A program made the translations under genes and the position numbers. A DNA stretch of 64,000 nt from Luscinia megarhynchos (Eukaryota; Chordata; Aves; Passeriformes; Turdidae): NCBI GenBank assembly GCA_034336665.1, contig JAPFBE010000003.1:34818360-34882359 (forward strand), given 5' to 3'. Shown piece by piece: positions 12,621 to 26,100 of the stretch (positions are counted from its first letter, which is position 1; every line of letters begins with the position of its first letter). The notes beneath the pieces are model-generated. The model saw nothing but the letters and a program-made list of their open reading frames with translations, had not been told where the DNA came from and searched no databases.

Positions 12621-15600
12621 ACCTTGTGCTATGTGATTTCTCTGTGACACAAGGGATAGTATTACCAAAGAGCTGGATTTAAGAAGTCTAGGTACTGGAT
12701 TTGGGATGAAAGTTTTGAGATATTTGTTGTGAATGGAAGCATTGATGTTTTGGAGTGGATTCTCAGCTGGTGCTGTTTCTCAGTGTAGTTACTCTGATTC
12801 ATGCCATGCAAGGATTGACTCGCACTCTTTGTTCATTTGTACTAAAGTTGTCTTCTTTTGAATCATTCATTAAAAATATTTAAAACCTGGAGGTAAAGAG
12901 TGAGGAAAAGAGTATCTATAAATAAGGAAACTTGCAGATAACACTTTACTTAATTTAGTACATATGCACACTCACATCCTGAAGCTGTTGATGATAATAG
13001 GTGCATCCTCTAATGCTCAGAAATCTGCTTTCAAATTTCAGAGCCATCTAGCCTTGGGTTAGGTAGTTCTGCATGAGAGAATATAACAAACCAGAGTGAC
13101 TGTGATGAGTATTCTCTACAGCTTAATACACTGCTGATCACTTATAAATATTCTACCAAAGTTTGTTATTAGATTTAAATTTCTTTATCACTTTTTCCTT
13201 TGGTTTTTTATTGGAAATACCTGCCTGAGGCATTTGGAGATGTCATTTTTCATAATGAAAGAAGGCTAACAGGAATTCAAATATCCAGCAAATATTTTTC
13301 TTTCTTTTACAGGCAAATTGTCAGGAACTTTTCCCAAATAAAATTCTATCCTTTGGCAGTTTGGCTCTATATTTCTATATGCTTCCCCCAACCCCTACCA
13401 CCCCCCCCCGTCCATTTTGAATGTCAAATTGAATCTTGATCCAGAAAATTTAATTTAAATTTTAAAAAATGTGAATTGAAATAGCAAAATAGGTAGTTGA
13501 AGTGGTTTCTTTTTGACATAATACAAATAAAGTACAACTGAATACAAGAGCTATATTTCTTAGGTAACTAGTAAGGAAAATGACATAAAAGCCCAGCTCT
13601 CCCTTGGCAAGTATGAATGCTTAAAACCTTAGTGACACCTCTCATTACTCAGCAGTACCTTTGGAAACTAGAGAAGTGCTTCCACTTAAGTGCTTCTTTA
13701 GTGTTTACAAAACTAATTTGAGGAGATGCACAGTCATTTTCCCATGACTAAGTTATCATTAAAAGAAACTGAAAACATTAAGTAAAAGATAGGTCAGACA
13801 TACATAAGAGTAAATAATCTGTTTCAAGCCTTTGCTAAATCAGGAAAGGATGTTTCATGAATGTTTCAGAGGCTTCAATATTGTAATATTACTGATGCTG
13901 ACTCAACCCCCAAGTCCACATCCTTGCTTGCTGAACACAGATGCAAATGATTACTTTAGTTTTAGTGCTGTGCTACACTGATTATCTTTAATGTCAGGAA
14001 GATGAAGATAATTGCAGAGAGTGATCCATTTACTCATTATTTCCCTTTTATTTGCATAAATAAAATAACTTTTATCTTTAAATTTCTGGCATGTCTGTCT
14101 TCATTCTTGCATTTTTTAATGAGTCCTTTTTCTAGTTCTCCCTTGTCTCTTGGCAAACTTATATTGCCTTTCTGCAGCTGATTTTCTTGCACTATTTCTG
14201 GAGCATTTCTACATTTTCCCCACTGCTTTAAATGCAAACTCTAGCTAGCTGAATGTTTTTATCTTGGTATTCCAAGCTGGTTGTACATCTGAGGACTGGT
14301 AAGTACCTTCGTCTCTCAGGACTTCTAATTACAGCAGAATTTGCATGGAGGTATAGAACATTGTTCTAAAACTGCCTGAAGATAAATTCTAGGTCACTCA
14401 TTGCCCAAATAGATTTAACTTAAGTATACCATTAAAAAAAAAATTTGTTTTTAAACCAATATTTCATATCATTAATTTACTCATTATTTTCACTATTTTC
14501 TTTCCTTATGAATATATACCTTTCCATTCCTCTGTTTTAGTCATATTTGACTTTGATTGTCTTCAACTCTGGCTCCATTTCCTGTAACATTAGATCTGCT
14601 TTCTGTATTTTGTTGATCCTGTCCTTCATTCTCCTGCAATTCAATGAGAGAGGATAACTCAGATAGTTAAAGAATAAATAGCAACAGAAAGCTAATTTAT
14701 GAAATTAAAATAGAGTAAACTGAATGTTACCAAAAACATACAGAAATCAATCCCTTTTTTTTTTTCTGAACTCATGCACATCACCATGTGGCTTGTCAAA
14801 CCTGATCACCTCCTATTTCAGTTTCTAAAACCATGAACCACCAGGTTTTTGACAACAAATGTCATCTGCACTGTAGACACAGGAGTGTATCTCAGCCCCT
14901 AAATTCAAGTGCATCTCCTCTCTGTGACTCTTGTGTGCTGGTCTAGAGGTGACCTGCCTTCCTCAAGAGGGATGAGTGAAGGCTGTGTTTGGAGGGAAAT
15001 GTGATATTCCACTGGGTATAGTAGGCACAGAATGAGTTTGTGAGCCTTGGCTGCCAAACAGGAGCATTTATGTTAAGAGCTCTTTTTTTATTATATGGAA
15101 TACTTTGCTATGAACACCTCAATACGTGGTGGAAAATGATATTTGTTCATTTTTTAAAAAAAATCTTGTCTCAAGTCATTTGCAACTAATCACAAATTTT
15201 AGGGGGCTATTTTACCTATTGTCCTTTCATTAAGAAAAAAAATAGACTTTTTAAAGCAGGTTTATGTAAGAAAGCTTCCAATATGCTTGTCTGCTGCTAT
15301 TGGATTAATGTGTGTGAGACTGTTTTCCTTAATCATATGAATCAAATCGTTCTCTCACAGACATCAAGAAAACTTTTCATTGATATTTTTGTTTGCTAAT
15401 TTTGATGTCTGCTCCTTTCTCTTTAATAAGGTGGGAAATGATGATGTCTATTCTTTTCTCATTTCTAATATGTTTTCCTGACTAGAAAGTAGCAATATGA
15501 TTTAATATCATTTAATATAATTTAAATTATTTCTAATTTGACGTTTGTATTCAGGTAATTTTTGAAATTCCTTGTTTTAGCGACCTCCCATAATTTTTTT

Positions 15601-16378
15601 CTTTTTTTTCAAGGAGCTTTAACTTCTGAGCTTATATTCTTGTATAACATTAAAAAAATTCATGAAAATATCAGTGTTTGTTTTCATTCTGACAGTGGTT
15701 GAAAGACCTTGCTTCACTTTTTCTGGGTGTTTAGACATGCTGGTAAATGCTAGTCAACAGTTATGTGCATTGCACTAACTCGGGAACAGAAGGAAAACTT
15801 TTCAAACAAAATTGCTGTGATTTCCATCCAGTACCCATGAGTGTCTTCTCTTCCACAGAAACATCCACTAACATGTCATTGTCAGTATCTCATCCTCTCT
15901 CAGCAGTCAAAACATGCTTTGGAAATAAGTGCCACCTACCCTTAACATACTCCAGTGTAACATGCAAACAGACACACTATTTGTTGTACTCCTCCCATGC
16001 TGGGTGATTCCATCTGAAATATAGGTAGATAGCTCTCTTTCTCTTGCAATTTCATAGCGTGTTGCTGTGAAAACAAAATCAATTTTAGTATCAGGGGATA
16101 TTTTTGAGTTGTTTTTTTTTTTTTCTTATGTTTTTCCTACTCTGAGTCTGCTGCTAGATTCTTCAGTTGCCATGGTGAGCAGGGGTGTAGGCAGTTCTTC
16201 TATCAGAGAAAAAAATAAAAATCATGAAATGAATGCTAATGTGAGAGGAAACTGGCAATACTTGTTTTATAACCCAGTGTAGTTCATAAATAAAGAGCTT
16301 TCCACCTCATGCTTTCATGGAGCAACATAGGAAAATGTCATAAAATTAGCCACTCATCTTGAAAAAAAAATTCCTAGC

Positions 16379-16454
16379 TTTTTTGTTTTGTTTTTGTTTT
16401 TGGTTTTTGTTTTTTGTTTTTGTTTTTGTTTTTGTTTTTGTTTTTGTTTTTTTT
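16379..16454 (+). repeat. T-rich TTTTTG-type tract
   Basis: Imperfect repetition of TTTTG, TTTTTG and TTTTTTG ending in a run of T then CCCC. The Lys/Gln/Asn-rich open frames on the minus strand here are translations of the repeat. A CR1 fragment begins about 245 bases downstream, but I see no link between the two. Confidence 0.9.
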
Positions 16455-16698
16455 CCCCAATCATAAAGATCATGCAAAAGAGAATAGTCTGGTGAATAGG
16501 TAGGTGAAAGACTGGCACTGCATTCAGGTCTCTTTGGCAATACATCTCCTGGTCTTCCTTGTTGAGAAGCTCAGCCAACAGTATGTTTGTCAGAAAAACA
16601 CTAATTTGATGTGTCTCATAAATGCTAGAACCTCATAGAGTTAACTTGAAAACATGTAAAATTTTCCACGCACAATTTCATGTTAAAATTTCTGTTTA

Positions 16699-17262
16699 TC
16701 ATAGAATTAATTATAGAATTATCATAGAATTATTATAGAATTATTATAGAATTATTATAGAATTATAGAATGGCCTAGGTCAGAAGGAATCTTAAAGATC
16801 ATCTAGTTCCAACAGCCCTGCTGATGTGGGCAGGGATATCTTCCACTAGACCTGGTTGCTCAGAACCCCATCCAATCTGGCCTTAAACACTTCCAGGGAT
16901 GTAAAATCCACAACTTTTCTGGTTCAGGTGCTTCATTACTCTCACAGTAAAGAATTTCTTCCTAATATCTAAGCTAAACCTACAGTCTTTCAGGCTGAAG
17001 ACATTTCCCTTGTTCTCTCACTACGTGTCCTTGTAAACAGCCTCTCTCCATCTTTCTTGTAGGCTCCCTGAAAGTATAGGAAAGCCAAAAGTTGGCAAAA
17101 TCCCAAAGACTTCTTTTCTCCAGAATGAACAATTTCAATTCTCCTAGCTTTTCCTCACAGAAGTTGTACCACATCTCCCAAACAGGGTTTTGGTGACCCT
17201 CCTCTGGACTTGGTCCAACAAGTCAATGATCCCACAGCTGGATGCAGGACTTACCATCCTTC
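16699..17262 (-). mobile_element. CR1 LINE 3'-end fragment
   Basis: Read on the minus strand this is the 3' untranslated end of a Chicken Repeat 1 retrotransposon, 5'-truncated as is usual. Landmarks on the + strand in order are the ATAGAAT-type tail (16699-16771), 'cttaaagatcatctagttcc', 'tccactagacctggttgctc', 'ttaaacacttccagggatg', 'taaagaatttcttcctaata' and, near the far end, 'cctcctctggacttggtcca'. All are typical of avian CR1 3' regions. The tail is unusual, with 11-base ATAGAATTATT units in place of the usual 8-base unit. Many substitutions mark it as an old, inactive copy. Confidence 0.92.
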
Positions 17263-18726
17263 AAAATACATCACCCTTTAAAATATAACAAGTTTCCATG
17301 AATTACATAATTTTCTTCATATCTGTGTGAAATACTGTTTCCTATTTTCTTCTTTCTATTAGGACTTTATTTCCTCCTCCTTTTCTTAATTTTTTTTCTT
17401 TCTAATTTTTTAAAAGACAGCTGTGGAAGTAGAAAACCACTACAGAAAGCACTAATTTCTTTGAAGAAAGCATGATTTGGGGAACTTAAAAGCTTTTCAC
17501 AAGACAGTTTTTCTTCCACTCTTGCAGTCTTCTCTCTAGGAATACAGTACCTGAAAAAAAAGTAGATGTTGTTGATTTTTAAATAGTGAATGTATTCCAC
17601 AGCTTATTTATAGATAAAAGGGTTATTCTGAGGCATAATTAACATCTATAAGGTATCTCAACAGCTTGTGCTATGCTAATGCCTAGAATTACTGACATTG
17701 ACTTGGAGTCCCTAAAGAGCTTTCAGAAACTAGTCAATCTCTTAGCTTTAATTTAGACACAGTGATCCTATAGATTAGTGATATTAAATCAATATCTCAT
17801 TGGAGGAACAGCAGCATGTTCCCTCCCAACATATTAGTTATGTGCTTAATAGTGGAAAATTGCTCTCTTATTTTAGAGCTGGATGAAATTTTGCTGTTAT
17901 GGAAGCTTGTGAAAAGAGAATTTTTAGTTCAGCTTCTAAAAAAACCAATAATTTTTTTTCCTACAATTGGAAGACCCAAGTCTTCACTTAAGACCTGCTG
18001 ATACATTATCAGTAACAGTCAAAAAAGTGATTTTACAGTATGTTTCCAATCTGAATTTATGTAGGGCAAAATTTGGTGGAATTAATTTTTAAATTTTACC
18101 TTTTACCTTTACTTGCCTGGCTTTAAGCTTCTTGATAGCTAAAAGTATGAAGATAAGTTTTCAAGGAAATAAAATAAATTGGTTTGCTTGCTGTGTGTTT
18201 GTGTGAGATTAAAGGATAGCAAAGCACAGCAGTTCTTAGGCAAGTCTAACCTAGGGCTCACATAGTCTTAAGCTAAGGAATTTTTATATATTCTTGCCAG
18301 GGACAGGGAAATGAGCCACAGACGGCCATGAATACACTTTCTGCATGCAAAACTTCTTTAAATCTGAGGCTGAGACATAACAATTGCTTATTGCAGCTAT
18401 CCCAATAAATCCCTTAACAACTCAGTATTGCAGAAACAATGCTCTAGGCAAGGTCTAGATGGCTTGAAAAGAAATATTTTACTCTTTCCTAAATTTTAAA
18501 ATACATTTCCTAGGAGTTTCTTTCATATGGTTAGAGATAAGAGACAAGATCACTTGACAGACATATCCCATCACATCTAAACTGAACCATTCAGTTGCTA
18601 AGCACTAAGAATATTTCAGTTTGTTAATAATGATTAGATGCTGAAAACTTTAAAATAAAAATAAAATTAAACAAAAGAAAACCCCCAAAACCCCTCTCAC
18701 TAACTGGAATAATATCTACACTTAAA
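17263..18726. other. Intergenic sequence between two CR1 fragments
   Basis: AT-rich DNA with no open frame that looks like a gene. The short frames near 17367-17600 (minus) and 17816-18001 (plus) carry no recognised motif. I see no other repeat family here. Confidence 0.55.
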
Positions 18727-19146
18727 GGTGTAGAGGGCTGCAGCACCTCTCCTATGAGCACAGCTGAGAGAGATGAGGCTGTTCAGCCTGGAGAAGAGAG
18801 AGTTCTGGTAATACCTGAGAGCAGCCTTCTAGTACCTAATAGAACCTGCCAAGAGAGCTGGAGAGGGCAACAAGGGATGTGCAAGGGAACACAGAGATAG
18901 GACAAGGGAGAGTGGCTTCAGTCTGAGGGAGGGTAGGTTTAGGCTACATATTAGGAAGAAATTTTTAATATTAAGGTAGTGAGGCACTGGCACATGCTGC
19001 CCAGAGAAGCTGTGGATTCCCCAAAAAACTGGATGAGGCTTTGAGCAACCAGGTCTAGTGAAAGGCGTCCCTGCCTGTGACAGGGAATCTGGAAGTAGAT
19101 GGTCTTTAATTCCCTTCCAACCCAAACCATTCTATATTTCTATGAA
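18727..19146 (+). mobile_element. CR1 LINE 3'-end fragment
   Basis: This lies in the opposite orientation to the copy at 16.7 kb. Landmarks are 'ttcagcctggagaagagag' (18783 on), 'ttaggaagaaatttttaat', 'ctgcccagagaagctgtgg', 'ggatgaggctttgagcaacc' and the terminal 'ccattctatatttctatga' tail at about 19125-19143. It is a diverged, 5'-truncated copy with no coding capacity. The minus-strand open frame at 18829-19125 is its antisense and not a gene. Confidence 0.93.
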
Positions 19147-22100
19147 AATTAAATCTTGATTTCTTCCACAGATAAGCAAAAATTAACTTATGCAAGTTTG
19201 CTTTATACATATTTTGTGATTATTTTCTTGATAACATTAATCTTTTTTTGCTTGAAAAAGAAGTCTAAGGAATCATAATATTCCAGGAAAGCTAATAGAA
19301 TGTTGTCAGAAGAAATAATTGCTCTTATCTTGTTGCTTTAAATAGCAATTCTTTGGGATGCTATAGAAGGCAAGCAAGTTTGGTTCAGCAAGCAACAGGT
19401 TAAAGTTAATCCAGGTGTAATAGTTCTCTTGTATTCTTTTCATCAGAGTAATTGGTAGCAAAATTGCACAGAAGAGACCACTAGTGATAGTATATTCACT
19501 GTAAAGCACAGAAAATGTTGAAGTCAAATTATGTGGCTCTAGGCATTTTTAGAGATAGAATAAACAGTGATTCACTGTGTTACAGTCCTCATGACATGCC
19601 TTTATTTCACTTATGCAGCTGCTCATGATCTAACAAAGAATGATGCCTAACAAAGAATGAAAAAGTACACAAATACAAGTACTAATTAAGAACGTGGTAA
19701 GGACTGAAACTATAAAATATCCATGCTATTGTGAATATTGCTGGATGCAGCACAGGTATGGATATGGAGATGCTGTGGACCAGTCTGCTTTCCTCTCTCT
19801 TTGTCCCAGAATACCTGGCACTCTGGGTGGTGCTGGCATGGGGTGGATAGCACAGCCAGCAATCTTCTAGAGCCCTCTCTTTGCTGTAAAAAAACACCCA
19901 TGACAGAGAGGGAGGAAACACTGCTAGAGAAGGGGCAGTCACAAATAAACTACGGATTGAGATACAGATTTTAGATAAAGTGAAGCCTGATCCATATGTG
20001 GAAAAACAGCTAGGGAGAAGTTCTGTTCAAATCCTGTTATAATGTTATGGAAACTATAGGGTAAAGTACAGCTTCTCTTCTCTGGATGGAACACAATTGG
20101 CATGGCCCTCAAAGAGTCCCCAGACAACAGTAAGCACCTGCTAAGGGGGACACAGCAGAGGGTGGAGACCCCTCAGCCAGGCTCCACGGCAGGCTGTGCA
20201 GGGAGGAGAGCTCTGGGCTGCTTTGCAGCTAAGGAGCCACACAGCACCTGACACTGAAGGGAGATAGTTGTCAGGCTACTGAGCCAACAGCTCTGGCAAA
20301 ATAATTTTCTTCAGATAAACTTAGTTCACTATAATCTTACTGTAATACCAACACACATCTCCATCCCAAAGTTACCCACCTCTGAGGTACTTTTGTTTGC
20401 ACTTTTCTATGTCTATGCACACCCTTGGCAGCCCTGAATTATTTTGCACTCAACTGATTTCAAAGTTCCATCAAAGCTTACCTGATCTCACCTACAAATA
20501 CTGAATCCACTGGCATTGTCAGAACATGACAGTAACTTAGGCCTTGCTCTTGCCTAGGGTAAAGCAGCTCTGTAACAGACCCCAATTAGGAAATGTATGT
20601 GTCTGTTCTTGTTGAATGCCTCATTCAAAACAGCATCTTTATATGATATTTACCAAAACATTCTGAGGTAAACCATTTTTTAACTGTTAAAAATAATTAA
20701 CTAAATATAAAGTGATCCACAAAAGGCAGGTGGATCCACAAAAGGTGTTACTTTTCTGTGGTAATTGAGATGCCAGTCTGGTATATGAACAAGTAAAGTT
20801 TGAAGCTCTATTCTTGGCTGTGAGTTGCAGAAGAGTGAGTTCATGTAACTAGGAGAGGATTTGAGGGGCTTAGAATTTCAAATTCTGTACCATCAAGGAT
20901 CAAAATATGGGACTTTAGAGGGACAATGAGCCTCCAACAACTAAACTTAGGCAGCTTTCAGTTCTGGTAGCTGACTTCTATGGATCTCAGTCTTCAGCCT
21001 AATTCTTACGGTGTACTAGGGGGAGGGTAGTTACATAAATTGAATTTTATGTTGCACAGGATGCATTCTGAATTATTGACATGAAGTATCTCATTTTGAC
21101 TCAGTTCAGAGAAGTGGGTTGTTGTTATGCCCTGTTCCCTTTTAATGGGCACTAGTTGGCTGAATCCATATTTCAACACAATGCACACACTGCTTTCCAT
21201 AAAAATAAGCCCACAGGAACTTTCATAGCAGTGTCTAGGAGGTGTAAATGGTACTCTGAAGAATCCACCTTCAGAGGCTTTTGGCATGTCTTCTCATAAA
21301 GCATTTAAGACAGAAAAAAATCTTGCATGACAGAGAATATTGGAATAGGTTCACCATTTTCGTCACTTCTCAGTTAGAGATGAACTTACACTGAAACTGT
21401 AACACAATGTCATAACTTGGGCCAGTCTCTGTGTTCACAGATTAAGCAGGGATAATCCATGTGTCAAATCACTTTAGGGTTGCTGCAAGCAAGATCAACA
21501 GTAATCAGTAAAAAACAGAAGAGATAGTTTCTGTCTTAGCTTAAGATGAATTCTGTAATTTTGATTTTATCACCAAAGCAAACCTTAGAGTACTCAAATG
21601 TCAGTTGCTACTTATTTGTCATTAGAGAAGAGATTTTTTTATTGGATGGCAAGGTTGGTGATAGGAGGGGGGGCTACAGGGGTGGCTTCTGCAGAGGCTG
21701 CTAGAAGCTTCCCCTATGGCTGAAAAAGCCAATGCCAGCTGGCTCCAAGATGGATCTGCCACTGGCCAAGGATGTGCCCATCAGCAACAGTGCCTTCTGA
21801 GATAACGTGTTTAAGAAATGGCAAAAAACCCCTTCACAGTTGTAGCAGGAGAGAGGACTAGGAATATGTGAGAAACAGCCCTGCAGACACCAAGTCAGTG
21901 AGGCAGGAGAGAGAGGAGGTGCTCCAGGCATTGAAGCTAAAATCCCCCTGCAATATTCCCCCTGAGAAGATGACATGTGATGAACTGACCATTGCCCAAT
22001 GGGACATACATATTTTGGCAGCTCAAGTTTCAAAAATTTAAAGATTCTAAGTGCAATACACGAAAGTGAGGCATGAAAAATCAATACAATTTCTGTCATA

Positions 22101-23005
22101 GGGTTTTACAAATGCCAAGTCATCAGTTTTTAATGTTTATAAAATATAACACTTTTAGCCGTACATTGCCCTCTAGTACTATATTGTATATTTTCTAAGA
22201 GGCCTAGATATTCATTGGAGGTGTCTGCTCCAGCTATTAATCCATCCTGACCCGACCTAGTTTAGAAGATCTGATGGGATCCTAGCATAAAACAGTATGT
22301 CTAAAGTCAGGTTTTCTTTAAAATATTAAAATTTTTAAAAATAAAAAAATCTGTGTGTTTCTACCATGTAAAGAAAAGTATCTATAGATTAAAGAAAACA
22401 TAAAATAAAATTGGAGATAAAAGAAAGAAAAATCATAATAAATAAGCGTATTTTTAAGATAAAAGAAAGTTAAGAATCCTACAGTCATTTGAAATGAAGT
22501 TAATTATCTAGACTTCTGAAGAAGATGACCAGAAAGCATGGGGGTAGTAAAAGGAAATTGAAGGTTTCCTCATAAAATAGTCTCCAAAATAACTCGTGTC
22601 TGGATGACAAATTTTATATGTCTTCTCTGAACCTGTATGGAGATTCAACTTCATTAGGCACACGTCAATAAATTAAAATATAATATTTAGATTTATACAT
22701 CCCAGTATTTATGGAAGTTGTTTAAGCAAGGAAGTTGTTTATTCCTTTAGTATGTACTGCTCTACAAGGAGAATTAAGACCTTTAACCACTTAGATATTT
22801 GTAAGTGCCACTAGGCAGCTCTGCTTGGCTTAGGTACCTGAAGATTTCTGTATATTTCCTGGTGTTGTCCATGGGTATTTTAGGACATTTTTATTAGTTT
22901 CTTCTAACAAATTATTTGAACTAGACTGAGTCAGAAATTGTCTCATTATTTCTGATGAGGCAAACAAGCAAAGGAAGGACTTTCATGAAGTAAGAAACAT
23001 CTAGG
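19147..23005. other. Intergenic sequence with several GC-richer patches
   Basis: Patches at about 19690-19960, 20110-20290 and 21640-21980 are richer in GC than their surroundings and hold short open frames on both strands. The first two match no gene or transposon that I recognise. The third is described as a candidate interspersed repeat. The rest is AT-rich and featureless to my eye. Confidence 0.5.
21640..21985. mobile_element. Candidate old interspersed repeat, family not settled
   Basis: This block is compositionally distinct from its surroundings and contains wording that I associate with repeated avian sequence, such as 'gagataacgtgtttaagaaa', 'gaaacagccctgcagacacc' and 'aggaggtgctccaggcattg'. 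An endogenous retroviral LTR or internal fragment is possible, but I cannot name the family or find clear ends. The 132-codon minus-strand open frame at 21701-22099 spans it and shows no recognisable protein motif. Confidence 0.35.
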
Positions 23006-23143
23006 ATAGAATGGAATAGAATAGAATAGAATAGAATAGAATAGAATAGAATAGAATAGAATAGAATAGAATAGAATAGAATAGAATAGAATAGAATAGA
23101 ATAGAATAGAATAGAATAGAATAGAATAGAATAGAATAGAATA
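23006..23143 (+). repeat. (TAGAA)n pentanucleotide array
   Basis: About 27 units of a 5-base repeat, essentially perfect from 23016 to 23143, with one variant (ATGGA) at the left edge. The near-perfect purity suggests recent expansion and probable length polymorphism. The minus-strand open frame here (repeating Ser-Ile-Leu-Phe-Tyr) is a translation of the array. Confidence 0.97.
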
Positions 23144-26100
23144 ATATTCTTTAAGTTTCACTTAAGACAGAAGAAATTAACTGGCTTTTTTAGAAACTGC
23201 CATATAAAGTCTCCACTGGCAAGGGATAATACTTGCAAAACTCAAGCATAAGGAATCAGGCTGAGACAACAGAGCCAGCTGTGATCTTATTCTTAAGAAA
23301 ACCATTTTATTTCATGATATATTTGGTATTGGGGGGTATAGTATGTTGTGCTCAAATGTCTTATTAGCTGTAGAAATCCTTCAGAGAAACTGATTTCATC
23401 AGACCAAACAAATATGATGGCTGATTTTTCTTCTTTTTCCTTCTACTTTATAATCCATCAAAGTAGGAACATCTTCAAACATTCTCTTCATTCATTTATT
23501 GTTAGTAAATGCTTCTACAACTGAATGTTCAATTAGATAAGAGAAACTCAGAGCATCCACTCTGCACTTGACAAAGTACACATCATGTATTCTCCAGAGA
23601 AAAAAGTTTTGATCCCCAGCCTTATCTTTTAGAGTATATATGATGTAGGAGCTTAGATTTCCTAGAATTACAGTGAAGAAGCAGATGAAATCTTGACACA
23701 TCTGGCTCTAAAATGTGCTGCCATTTTAGCTGGTTGGCAACTGCAGGATGCATGACAATGTGCAACAGATGTTAGAGTATTAGTCACCATGTTTTACTCT
23801 CTGTGCTGAAGTATTTAGGAGTTATTCGAAAGATAAGCCTTGACAGCTCACCTAAGTTGTTTTCATTGTGCTGAAGCTGGAGAAATAATGGGGCCAAGCT
23901 GCTCCAAAGAAAAGAATGAATTGTCAGAGTTTGTGTTGAGGTCTGCTGTTGGAAAAAAAAAAAGAAAAAATGCCTAGCAGCTCCGTATAGGTCATTATTT
24001 AAAGGCTGATTGGATAATAATCAGGACTAAAATGGTTAAGACTGTGTCCATGAGGAATGGGCTTTCCTCTGAGGAGGGCATTAGGCTTATCACAACTGCT
24101 GACTAGCTGCTAGTGAATCCTGAATTAAGAGACATTTTCTTGGTGAAGATTAAGATGGAAGTCTCAAGCCTGTGAAGAGTTCTCTTGTTGAAAATGTCAA
24201 GCCTAGAAGACTTTTAGGATTCAGAAAATTAGTTTTTTCTCCTGGGATTTGAAGCCACATTTTGGATTCTTAGTAGAGATAGGAAATAACTCCACTGAGT
24301 CAAATTCACAAATCCTAATATTAGAAAAATGATTATTCTCAAATTCTTATTGAAAATATTAATTGCCTTGTTTTGATTAGTATTATTATTCCTTCTACTG
24401 TGTTTCTATTACATATTTTAACAATATTCTTTTCTGTATAGGTACAAATAAAACCATGTGAGACTTTCAAAACCACTAAAGACTAGTTCAACATATGTTA
24501 CGATATCACAGACAAGTTGCAAGTTTTTGAAAATCCCCTCTATGACCTATCACCCCAGAAAACAAGGCCACTAGCTCCTTTCAAAAGCAATTTATACTGA
24601 AGGGCATTCTTCTATGAGTGGTAGCCTAGCTCAACAGAGTGTTGAATCATTGTGAATACCTTCTGAATTCTCATTTCCCAGGGGAATAGATTTGCAATAT
24701 GAAATTCAACTTTGTCTCTTGCTTCATCTGTTTTCTTTTTTTAAATTTATTTTTTTTTCTTATAGATTCCAATTGGCTGGACACTTCCCAAAATCAGCAT
24801 TAATGCCAGCCTCTCTGAAATAGAGGCAAGGTCATAGCATGCAGGAACCAGAGCCTGAGCAATTACATGACGACAGGAGAAAGTTGTGTACCTTCCCATA
24901 AAAAGAAACACTGATCCTATGGAGACTGATGACTGTTCAAGATGCAGTCATTATTTCCCTGCCCATGGGTTGAATAATGGAGTGTACTTTACTGACAAGT
25001 GGGTTTTCAGACTTCCAGACACCTCAAATCGTGCTTATTTATACTCTAAGCTGGAAAGTGAAGGTCTCTATCAGTAAGATATGCATTTGCATGGGTTGTT
25101 TCATATCTCCAAACTTTAATATGCCTTCAAACCCATTTTAATGAATGGTTAAATAATTGAAGAAAAAAAGAAATCCCTCTGAATTACTCAGATCCCAGAC
25201 TTAGAACTGCTTGTTACAAGAGATACAGTTCAATATTAGGCAGCTGTATTTTTGCTTCTATCATACCATCCTATACTTCTAATTGACTATACTTTTAAAT
25301 AACTTTTGGTAGCACCAGAACACTTAAAACAAACTGGATTTCAACATATGATACAGAAATTTTTGGGTGAATTTCAGGAACTTTTAAAGCTTGCATCTTA
25401 TCAATACTTTAATAACACATGTTTTTACTGGCATTTTATTTGATGTTGATTCACTAGGAATAAGACTGAAAATTTCAGCTGAGTTTTGAGGGAAAGAACC
25501 CACCATGCAATATTTTGATGAAATATCATCTTACTTTATATCTGTCATATATTGTCAGACTTTTTTCTTCTTATTATCTTTTCCAAGCTTAGTTTCTGCA
25601 TATATTGAGCAGAATAATGTATACTGTCTAAAGACACAGTACCAGAAATCTGGAGTTTATTGGGGACAGGTAACTGTGGAAGCAAAAGGTAACTGAAAGT
25701 CTGTAGTTATTGCTGCCCCACTTAAAGACAGGAACTTTAGAATATATGGTGTAAAAGTTCCATGCCTGTTCAAATATTGATTCTGAAATTAAATTAGAAA
25801 ACGAAACTAGAACTCATAATCTACTGAGATATTCTGGAAATTTTACACCAAAAAATAATTGGCATGACTCACCAAGAAATCTTATGGGGGATCTGCAGGA
25901 ATAATCAGTTTGGTCACAGAAATATTTGATTTGCAACTCCCAAGATTAAGGCAAAAATATATCAGGCTATCTATAATCTTCATGTTTTTAGGATATTAAA
26001 ACCTGTACATTAAATGTAGTGTAGTCCATCAGAATTAGAAGTCAGACATCTTACATATTGAGAAAATAAACTTGTAGCAATTAAGAATTTGTGTTTTGTA

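Larger units (their letters stand above)
6473..16378. other. Intergenic AT-rich sequence, no gene recognised
   Basis: No coding region with recognisable family features was found. A GC-richer patch lies at about 11120-11470, with short overlapping open frames on both strands (up to 114 codons) that match nothing I know. It may be an old interspersed repeat. A 20-bp palindrome (7682-7701) and a hairpin (12567-12620) are listed separately. The stretches 8320-8420 and 8900-9010 are dense in homeodomain-like TAAT/ATTA cores. Confidence 0.6.

Noticed and set aside
16699..17262. CRISPR-like spacing in the ATAGAATTATT repeats
   Set aside because: Units are contiguous with no unique spacers, and they form the tail of a CR1 retrotransposon in a vertebrate genome.
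22946..23161. Minus-strand Ser-Ile-Leu-Phe-Tyr repeat protein
   Set aside because: Translation of the TAGAA array.
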